Origin: Pyrococcus kukulkanii
GTDB lineage: Archaea; Methanobacteriota_B; Thermococci; Thermococcales; Thermococcaceae
Direction: 5' to 3'
Assembly (NCBI RefSeq): GCF_041647995.1
Contig: NZ_JARRIB010000003.1
Span: 1 to 64,000 of the forward strand
DNA: 64,000 bases
Shown here: positions 55,107-64,000 of the stretch, piece by piece
Layout of the letters: every line of letters starts with the position of its first letter
Position numbering within the stretch: the first letter of the stretch is position 1
The notes under the pieces: model-generated
What the model was told of the DNA's origin: nothing
The model's database searches: none
Seen by the model: the letters and a program-made list of their open reading frames with translations, nothing else
Translations under genes and position numbers: made by a program

Positions 55107-56495
55107 TTAGGAGGAGCGCTTCCTGTACTTTGGATGATACTTCATGATCATTTCCTTCTTTACCCTCTTCAGCTCACTCTCCGGCAATATTGAGAGGAGC
55201 TCCCAACCGAGATCCAGAGTCTCCTCAATGCTCCTGTCCTCATCATAGCCCTGTGCAACGAACTCCCTCTCGAACCTATCAGCAAACTCTAGGTACTTCT
55301 TGTCAGTCTCGCTCAGAGCCTCCTCACCAACCACCGCAACTAAATCTCTCAAGCTCCTGCCCTCAGCATAAGCAGCGTATAGTTGCTGAGCAAGCTGTGG
55401 GTGATCCTCCCTCGTCCTGCCCTTCCCTATACCGTCCTTCATCAGTCTTGAGAGCGAAGGTAGGACGTCAATTGGTGGGTAGATACCCTTCCTGTGAAGC
55501 TCTCTGCTCAGGACTATCTGGCCCTCGGTGATGTAACCTGTCAAGTCCGGAATTGGATGGGTTATGTCATCGTCCGGCATCGTAAGGATCGGCATCTGAG
55601 TTATCGATCCCTTCCTTCCTCTTACACGGCCGGCACGCTCGTAGATAGTAGCTAGGTCTGTGTACATGTAACCTGGGTAGCCTCTTCTTCCTGGAACTTC
55701 TTCTCTTGCCGCAGAGATCTCTCTCAAGGCCTCACAGTAGTTCGTCATGTCTGTGAGAATTACGAGAACCTGCATGTCATAGTCAAAAGCTAGGTACTCC
55801 GCAACGGTCAGAGCCATTCTTGGAGTTATTATTCTCTCAATCGCTGGATCATCAGCCAAGTTTAAGAACAACACAGCCCTCTCAATTGCCCCAGTCTCCT
55901 CAAAGCTCTTCTTGAAAAAGTTTGCCTCCTCGTAAGTGATACCCATTGCCGCGAAGACTACAGCAAAGCTCTCTTCCTCTCCGAGAACTTTTGCCTGTCT
56001 AGCTATTTGAGCAGCTAACTTATTGTGGGGCAGACCCGAGCCACTAAATATTGGAAGCTTCTGTCCCCTAACGAGGGTGTTCATTCCATCGATTGCCGAG
56101 ATTCCAGTCTGGATGAAGTCCCTGGGATAAGCCCTTGCCACAGGATTAAGGGGAGCCCCGTGAACGTCCCTCCTGTCCTCCGGGATTATTTCAGGTCCGC
56201 CATCGATGGGCTTACCAATACCATTAAATATCCTTCCAAGCATGTCCATTGAAACTGGAACCTTTAACGTCTCTCCAGTAAAGCGAACGCTTGTAGTTTT
56301 AATATCGAGATCTCTCGTTCCCTCAAAGACCTGAACTATAGCCAGGTTTTCCCTAGCATCCAAAACTTGGCCTTTCCTCTTCTCACCGGTCTCAGTCTCT
56401 ATCTCAACTACCTCACCGTAGGCTACTCCCTTTACACCTTCAACTATCATTAAGGGCCCATAGATCTTGCTTATCGTTGAGTACTCCTTGCTCAT
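55107..56495 (-). CDS. atpB: A-type ATP synthase subunit B
   Basis: Non-catalytic nucleotide-binding subunit of the A1 head. About 462 aa; ATG 56495 ([15 protein letters not shown]) is preferred, with SD GGGGAG 10-15 nt upstream; the GTG at 56504 overlaps the atpA stop. It has [17 protein letters not shown] in place of the P-loop, as in all B subunits, and [20 protein letters not shown]. Confidence 0.95.
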   Translation of the reverse strand: MSKEYSTISKIYGPLMIVEGVKGVAYGEVVEIETETGEKRKGQVLDARENLAIVQVFEGTRDLDIKTTSVRFTGETLKVPVSMDMLGRIFNGIGKPIDGGPEIIPEDRRDVHGAPLNPVARAYPRDFIQTGISAIDGMNTLVRGQKLPIFSGSGLPHNKLAAQIARQAKVLGEEESFAVVFAAMGITYEEANFFKKSFEETGAIERAVLFLNLADDPAIERIITPRMALTVAEYLAFDYDMQVLVILTDMTNYCEALREISAAREEVPGRRGYPGYMYTDLATIYERAGRVRGRKGSITQMPILTMPDDDITHPIPDLTGYITEGQIVLSRELHRKGIYPPIDVLPSLSRLMKDGIGKGRTREDHPQLAQQLYAAYAEGRSLRDLVAVVGEEALSETDKKYLEFADRFEREFVAQGYDEDRSIEETLDLGWELLSILPESELKRVKKEMIMKYHPKYRKRSS

Positions 56496-56500
56496 GATCA

Positions 56501-59500
56501 TCACTCCCCATACTTCTTGAAGAGCTCCTCAAACTGCTCATTGGTCTTATCAATTAGGGCCTTAATCTTCTCAACATCACGCTCAAACTTCATTCTACCG
56601 ATCTCTTCCCTGACTGGCAACTTTGCTATCTCCTCAAGTGGGACTCCCCTGCTTATTGCCTCCATCGTCTTCTCGTAGAAGTTGAGGAGAACCCTCATCA
56701 TCGTTACCTGCTTCTGGGGTGGACAGTAGGTATCGACTTCATCGAAGGCGTCCTGCTGCAGGTAGTCCTCTCTGAGCATCCTTGCAACTAGCAGGATAGC
56801 CCTCTCCCTCTCTGGAAGGGCATCAGGACCCACAATTCTAACGATCTCCTGTAGCTCAGCTTCCTTCTGCAGTAGCTCCATTGCCTTGTCCCTCATCTTC
56901 CTCCACTCTGGGTCAACGTTCTTATGCCACCAGCCCTGAATTGCATCTACGTAAAGGGAGTAGCTTGTCAGCCAGTTAATAGCTGGGAAGTGTCTTCTTC
57001 TTGCTAGGTCCGCATCAAGGGCCCAGAAGACCTTCACAACTCTCAGGGTGTTCTGAACTACGGGCTCGGAGAAGTCACCGCCCGGAGGCGAAACTGCTCC
57101 AATTACACTAACGCTACCCACCCTATAGTCGCTACCCAGGGTTACAACTCTCCCCGCTCTCTCATAGAATTCAGCGAGCTTTGAAGCAAGGTACGCAGGA
57201 TAACCTTCCTCACCAGGCATTTCCTCAAGTCTTCCTGAAATCTCTCTCAACGCCTCAGCCCATCTTGACGTTGAATCTGCCATCAAAGCAACGTCATAAC
57301 CCATATCTCTAAAGTACTCAGCAATTGTAATTCCAGTGTAAATTGAGGCCTCTCTCGCTGCGACAGGCATGTTGGAGGTGTTTGCAATTAAAACTGTTCT
57401 CTCCATAAGTGGCTTGCCCGTGTTGGGGTCTTTAAGCTTTGGAAACTCCTCGAGAACATCGGTCATCTCATTTCCTCTCTCACCGCATCCAATGTAAACT
57501 ACTACCTGGGCATCGCTCCATTTCGCCAATTGGTGCTGGGTGACCGTGTTATGGAGTAAAGTTGGCATATTGCCCCCAACGAAATTGTGGGTCTCAGTCG
57601 TTACATCGTAAACTTCCTGGGGCTCATCTATGTACCTTATCTCAACGATCTCATCGAAGAGAACGTGGCTAAGGTGGTTCTCGGCTATTTCCTCCATGCC
57701 AATGAACTTCGCAAACTTTCTGAAGGTCTCATAGCTCATGTTTTCTCCTGAAAGGTAGTTGTGTATCTCTATCCCAGCTTTCTTGAGCCTGGCGTACGGC
57801 CTTCCAATGACCTCGTAGAGATCCTCAACGTCCACTGGAACAACGTCAATGCTTGTGTATCCCCTGCCTTCCCTCTCAACTCCAAGCTTCTCAAGGTTTG
57901 CTTTACCGCTTATAATTACCCTATAGTACTTCCTGCCACTCACTTCTTTCTCCCTTATTATAGCATATATACCGAGCTTGGCAAGTAGATAGCTTAGGCC
58001 GTAAGCGGCTTCCTCTGAGGCAGTTGCTATCTCTATCTCACCCTTCTTCTCGTTGTAGTGGCCGTCACAAGCTATGTAGGCCTTAATGAATGCCTCCACA
58101 ACGCTTGGCTTGCTCATGAGAAGCTCCTTAGGAACTTTCCAGTTCCTCGCTTTCTTAGCCCCAGGAACTCCCAAAGCCTTGAAGAATTCCACTAAGGCCT
58201 TGCTGTGTATCAGGAGTGCCTTTACAGTTCTATCCTGCACTATCTTCCCTTCAACACCAAAGAGCTCCCTAGCGAGATCATTGGCCCTCTTAAGGAGAGC
58301 CTCATCGTTGTTGTATATAGCGACTGTCCTAAGCTTAAGGGTTCCGTCGGCAAGTAGATAGCCCAGGAACTCTGCTAGTTTCTCATCGAGAACTTCCGGT
58401 ATTCTAACTTTCTTCGGAGATCTAACGTTGACCTCGACATTGAGCCTAACGTCTTCTCCGCCATCTATCTTCTTTGCAACCAAAATTCTGTCTCCCTTCT
58501 TTAGGTGCATTGCCATTACTTCCTCTATAACTAGCCCATCTTTTGTTACCCTGCCAGTGAATAGCTTGTGTATCGGGGTGACCTTTATCTTTCTACCTGT
58601 CCTGGTCTTTATCTCAACCATTCCCTGGGAGTAGCCCTTGTACACGTGCGTTGCCTTTATCTCAACGATCTTTCCATCCTTGTATCCATAGAGCGTTATT
58701 GGTTCATCTAGCTCAGTCCACTCCTCTCCTTCCTTGACTGTCTTCTTGCCCTTATCCTCAAGCTTCTCATAGAGCTCCCTGATCTTTATTAGACCGAACT
58801 CCTTCGTTAAGACTAGCGTATCGCCATCCACACACTTTCCGCTTCCGAAGGGTCCTGGAATAGCTGCAGTTCCTCCCTTGGCCTGTGGGAAGAACGTATC
58901 AATAACTCTCTGCCCTGTAATGAGCGGAATTTCTGGTGGGAGCTTCTCCTTATATGGTCTCTTCACTCTGACTGGCCACCTCTGATACATCTTTAATTCC
59001 TTGATCTCTCCGCTTGGAGTCTTAACCTTTGCAATGACATCTTCAATAGTATATTCTCCTTCATCGGCGATCTCAACTATCTCTCCTTCTATCCCTGGGG
59101 GCACCATTATCTTGTGAACAATAATGCTGGTCTCGGGCACTTCACCGATAATATCTCCTCCAACGACCTTGTCTCCAACTTTAACCTTTGGAGTGAAGTG
59201 CCACTTCTTGTCCCTGGGGAGGGCAGGAGCTGTAATACCTCTAGCTATGAAGTCGCCACTCTTCTCCCTAAGGATTTCAAGAGGCCTTTGAATACCATCG
59301 TATATTGAGGTTAAAAGCCCAGGACCGAGTTCAACACTTAACGATGCTCCAGTTCCAACGACGGGCTCGCCAGGTCTAACTCCAGCCGTTTCCTCGTAAA
59401 CCTGAATCACCGCCTTGTCTCCCTCAAGTCTAATGATTTCTCCTATGAGACCAAGCTCACCGACTCTAACGACCTCATACATCTTTGCTCCTTTCATCCC

Positions 59501-59554
59501 ATCGGCAACTACGAGAGGACCTGTAACCCTAATTATCCTCCCTTTGGCTGGCAT
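56501..59554 (-). CDS. atpA: A-type ATP synthase catalytic subunit A, intein-containing
   Basis: Catalytic ATPase subunit. ATG 59554 ([30 protein letters not shown]) gives a 1017-aa precursor. A 429-aa intein interrupts the P-loop GPFGSGK/T exactly after the lysine; removing it leaves 588 aa, the normal length. Downstream motifs include [36 protein letters not shown] and [18 protein letters not shown]. The protein cannot work unless spliced, since the phosphate-binding Lys and Thr are apart. Confidence 0.96.
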   Translation of the reverse strand: MPAKGRIIRVTGPLVVADGMKGAKMYEVVRVGELGLIGEIIRLEGDKAVIQVYEETAGVRPGEPVVGTGASLSVELGPGLLTSIYDGIQRPLEILREKSGDFIARGITAPALPRDKKWHFTPKVKVGDKVVGGDIIGEVPETSIIVHKIMVPPGIEGEIVEIADEGEYTIEDVIAKVKTPSGEIKELKMYQRWPVRVKRPYKEKLPPEIPLITGQRVIDTFFPQAKGGTAAIPGPFGSGKCVDGDTLVLTKEFGLIKIRELYEKLEDKGKKTVKEGEEWTELDEPITLYGYKDGKIVEIKATHVYKGYSQGMVEIKTRTGRKIKVTPIHKLFTGRVTKDGLVIEEVMAMHLKKGDRILVAKKIDGGEDVRLNVEVNVRSPKKVRIPEVLDEKLAEFLGYLLADGTLKLRTVAIYNNDEALLKRANDLARELFGVEGKIVQDRTVKALLIHSKALVEFFKALGVPGAKKARNWKVPKELLMSKPSVVEAFIKAYIACDGHYNEKKGEIEIATASEEAAYGLSYLLAKLGIYAIIREKEVSGRKYYRVIISGKANLEKLGVEREGRGYTSIDVVPVDVEDLYEVIGRPYARLKKAGIEIHNYLSGENMSYETFRKFAKFIGMEEIAENHLSHVLFDEIVEIRYIDEPQEVYDVTTETHNFVGGNMPTLLHNTVTQHQLAKWSDAQVVVYIGCGERGNEMTDVLEEFPKLKDPNTGKPLMERTVLIANTSNMPVAAREASIYTGITIAEYFRDMGYDVALMADSTSRWAEALREISGRLEEMPGEEGYPAYLASKLAEFYERAGRVVTLGSDYRVGSVSVIGAVSPPGGDFSEPVVQNTLRVVKVFWALDADLARRRHFPAINWLTSYSLYVDAIQGWWHKNVDPEWRKMRDKAMELLQKEAELQEIVRIVGPDALPERERAILLVARMLREDYLQQDAFDEVDTYCPPQKQVTMMRVLLNFYEKTMEAISRGVPLEEIAKLPVREEIGRMKFERDVEKIKALIDKTNEQFEELFKKYGE
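57548..58834 (-). mobile_element. VMA-type intein with LAGLIDADG homing endonuclease
   Basis: 429 residues starting with Cys (CVDGDTLVL, block A) and ending HN ([15 protein letters not shown]) before extein Thr. The block B region has KVTPIHKLF. Two LAGLIDADG helices are [13 protein letters not shown] and [12 protein letters not shown], both keeping the acidic residue, so the endonuclease may be active. The insertion point in the ATPase P-loop is the common VMA site of Thermococcales. From memory its length matches the larger Pyrococcus VMA inteins. Confidence 0.95.
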
Positions 59555-59559
59555 TTCCT

Positions 59560-59871
59560 TCACCTCTTTATCTCAACCCCTATCGCCCTTCTAACTATCT
59601 CCTTTAACAGTTCTTCCCCATAAATGGAACCAAACTTATCTGGGATTTGAAGTATGATTGGAAGGTTAACTTCAGGCAATTCACCTATCTTTTCAGCGAG
59701 TCTTTCAGTGATGAGTATAACCCCAATATCATCCCTCTCGACGAGTTCCTTCAGCTTATTTCTAGCTCTCTCAATCGATAAGTCCGAGAGGTCAAACTCA
59801 TAAGCTTCATGAACCCCCGCAAGCTTGAATCCCACTACGGTGTCTTCATCTCCCATTACTACTATCTTCAT
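59560..59871 (-). CDS. atpF: A-type ATP synthase subunit F
   Basis: Small central-stalk subunit, 103 aa, with [19 protein letters not shown] and the conserved ITERLAEKI. Overlaps the atpC stop by 4 bp (ATGA). Its end lies 5 bp from the atpA start. Confidence 0.93.
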   Translation of the reverse strand: MKIVVMGDEDTVVGFKLAGVHEAYEFDLSDLSIERARNKLKELVERDDIGVILITERLAEKIGELPEVNLPIILQIPDKFGSIYGEELLKEIVRRAIGVEIKR

Positions 59872-60980
59872 GCTACCTCACCAACGAGTTCCTTGATCTT
59901 TTCGGGCTTTACGCCATCAACAATGAGCTTTGCAATTGCCCTTAGCTTCCTAACTTCCATTTCCCTCTCCAGGAGATACGTTAGAGCAACGCCAACACTC
60001 AGCGGATAGAACTGAGATAACTCTCTCATTCTGGTCAGCCTGTACCTCCTCATGGCCCTCTCAATTGCTTCGATATTGCCACTCTCAAGTTCCTCTCTGA
60101 CATCTCTCATAACCTGGCCATATTTAGTTCCTTCGAGTTCTCCTATGGCCATTATGTGATCCTCAGCGTTTACCATGGCATCGAGGGTTGCCCTTGAGAG
60201 GCTCCCACCTTCAATTATCAGCCTCTTTAGGTTCTCTGGATGCATTCCAGCCATTTTTGCCCTGAGTATCGTTGATATGTTCCTTTCATCTATGAGCATC
60301 TTAACGAACTCAAGCAGTATCTCCTTCTCTTCACCTTTTCTTGAGTTTGCATATTTAAACAGCTTCGTATAATAGTTCCTATACAGTTCAAGCTCAAACT
60401 CTTGAATACTTATCTCCTTAAGAAGAAGCCTCCTAAGAGGTTCTTCATACTCAGTCCCCTCTAGTATTACTAGTATTTCCTCCATAGTTTTTGCCTCGAT
60501 TATCGCCTTCACCTTTGGAAGCATCTTGCCCGCAGGTATTATATAATCTTGGGCAGGTAAGCCATGGAGCTTCGCCTTTACGACGTTAGAGATGTTCCTA
60601 ATATCAACTCCCTCTTCAAGTAGCTCAAAGAATCCTCTCACTCTCTTAGGCATTATTTTTACTATTAACTCTAGTAAATCCACAAGCGAAAGTTCTAGTG
60701 CCATCTCAACGTTCCTCAAATTCACGTTCTCAAGGCTCGTCAGCCTTGGTCCATAGTCAGAATCTTCAAGGTTAACCACGAAATTCTGCAGGGTCCTACT
60801 TTCTGAAAGCTCAAGTATCCTTTGGTCTGAGAGCAGTCTAGCTTCCATTGCTTTTATCCTGGCATTTGGGTACGAGTAGGGAGTATACTTCCAGATAATC
60901 TGGCCGGTTTTATAGGCTACCCATGTAAGGACTACCGCTAATGTCGTGTCGAGTATCGCGGTTATCGTTGATACTTCCAT
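59868..60980 (-). CDS. atpC: A-type ATP synthase subunit C
   Basis: Funnel-shaped subunit joining the central stalk to the membrane ring. About 370 aa from ATG 60980 ([24 protein letters not shown]). Almost all helical, with three repeats of the (K)ARLLS...LL-type unit. The N-terminal hydrophobic stretch ([18 protein letters not shown]) is unusually long for the family in general but seen in Thermococcales. Confidence 0.92.
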   Translation of the reverse strand: MEVSTITAILDTTLAVVLTWVAYKTGQIIWKYTPYSYPNARIKAMEARLLSDQRILELSESRTLQNFVVNLEDSDYGPRLTSLENVNLRNVEMALELSLVDLLELIVKIMPKRVRGFFELLEEGVDIRNISNVVKAKLHGLPAQDYIIPAGKMLPKVKAIIEAKTMEEILVILEGTEYEEPLRRLLLKEISIQEFELELYRNYYTKLFKYANSRKGEEKEILLEFVKMLIDERNISTILRAKMAGMHPENLKRLIIEGGSLSRATLDAMVNAEDHIMAIGELEGTKYGQVMRDVREELESGNIEAIERAMRRYRLTRMRELSQFYPLSVGVALTYLLEREMEVRKLRAIAKLIVDGVKPEKIKELVGEVA

Positions 60981-60985
60981 TTGAT

Positions 60986-61582
60986 TCACCCGAAGAGGAC
61001 TTTTGCTATTTTAGATCTGATCTCACTTTCCATTCTCTCCATTCTCGCCTCGAAGGTGTTGTCTATCCTTATGTCTCCTGCTTCATTTTCAACTACAATC
61101 CCTCCAATGGTCTCTATTGCCTCCCCTATTTCTATTGAGACATCCCCAAGCCCAGCTTTCAGTTCATCAATCCGCGAAGCTATTAGGGAGAGTGTCGCCT
61201 CATTTGAGTACACCCTAATCTTCTTTTCTCCAAGCTCCTGGACTGCCGACTTCAGTAAGACTTTTATCGTTTCAAAGTACTCCTCCTGAGGGAGCTCCCT
61301 CAGCCTTTTCTTAACCTCTTCAATGACCTCCTGAATTAATTTCTCCTGCACGGCTAGTTTTTTTCTCCTTACTTCAAGTCTTGCATTTGCTATTATCCTC
61401 TGCTTTTCTAATTCGGCCTGAGTTTTTGCTTTCCTAAGTATCCACTCAGCCCTAGCCTCGGCCTTCCTCTTCGCCTCCTCTTTTATCTTCTTAGCCTCCT
61501 TCTGTGCCTCTTCTAGGATGTACTTTATCTTCTGCTCTGCTTCCCTATTGATCTCCTGTATTATTAGCTCAGCTCCAGACAT
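60986..61582 (-). CDS. atpE: A-type ATP synthase subunit E
   Basis: Peripheral stalk subunit. 198 aa: a long N-terminal coiled coil rich in KEEAKRKAEARAEWILRKAK, then a globular C-terminus. It is 28 bp downstream of atpK and contributes the SD of atpC at its stop. Confidence 0.94.
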   Translation of the reverse strand: MSGAELIIQEINREAEQKIKYILEEAQKEAKKIKEEAKRKAEARAEWILRKAKTQAELEKQRIIANARLEVRRKKLAVQEKLIQEVIEEVKKRLRELPQEEYFETIKVLLKSAVQELGEKKIRVYSNEATLSLIASRIDELKAGLGDVSIEIGEAIETIGGIVVENEAGDIRIDNTFEARMERMESEIRSKIAKVLFG

Positions 61583-61610
61583 TTTTGTGTCCTCCTAAAA
61601 GGATAAAGGA

Positions 61611-64000
<2,390 letters not shown>

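Overview
This window looks like the chromosome of a Pyrococcus-type hyperthermophilic archaeon (Thermococcales). The evidence is an archaeal A-type ATP synthase operon whose catalytic subunit carries an intein in the P-loop, a cupin-type phosphoglucose isomerase, an archaeal alanyl-tRNA synthetase with a paired AlaX editing protein, a GH57 glucanotransferase, a CGP-CTERM surface protein, an archaeal initiator tRNA, and SD motifs of the GGTGA/GGGG type. Gene neighbourhoods resemble P. abyssi and P. horikoshii as I remember them; I cannot assign the species.

Layout. 1-2.5 kb (minus): 5' part of a large secreted protein (carrier B) whose C-terminus lies off the left edge. 2.9-5.9 kb (plus): a coiled-coil protein and alaS. 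6.2-18.9 kb (minus): an array that I read as an archaeal polymorphic-toxin locus. It consists of one complete secreted carrier (A, 1057 aa) followed downstream by a string of promoterless C-terminal cassettes. Each cassette starts with a copy of the carrier's junction sequence (YDGxPNGKGEEHW...), continues with a variable C-terminal domain, and is followed by a small multi-spanning membrane protein that I read as immunity. Many cassettes carry single-base frameshifts, and some toxins survive only as 3' scars beside an immunity gene. Carriers A and B share a perfect 312-bp repeat at the domain-swap junction.

19-27 kb: a GH57 glucanotransferase, two membrane or hypothetical genes, a GT2 glycosyltransferase and a TtuA-type tRNA thiolase. 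27-36.6 kb: a wrecked cation/proton antiporter, a COG2509 flavoprotein, a metallophosphoesterase, acylphosphatase, an HTH-ACT regulator with a palindromic operator, guaB, a frameshifted flippase, a free-standing LAGLIDADG protein beside the initiator tRNA gene, and nnr. 36.6-47.7 kb (minus): purSQL, pgiA, and a dipeptide/oligosaccharide-type ABC transporter whose binding-protein gene is damaged.

48-51.6 kb (plus): pyrC-pyrK, a radical SAM protein and a PP-loop ATPase. 51.6-54.4 kb (minus): alaX, a soluble methyl-accepting protein and a diiron/MBL-fold protein that may form an oxygen-sensing pair. 54.4-64 kb (minus): the ATP synthase operon atpI-K-E-C-F-A-B-D in transcription order, with atpI running off the right edge.

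Housekeeping operons are tightly packed with 1-4 bp overlaps and are all intact. Reading-frame damage is concentrated in the toxin-cassette array, plus three isolated genes (antiporter, flippase, binding protein).
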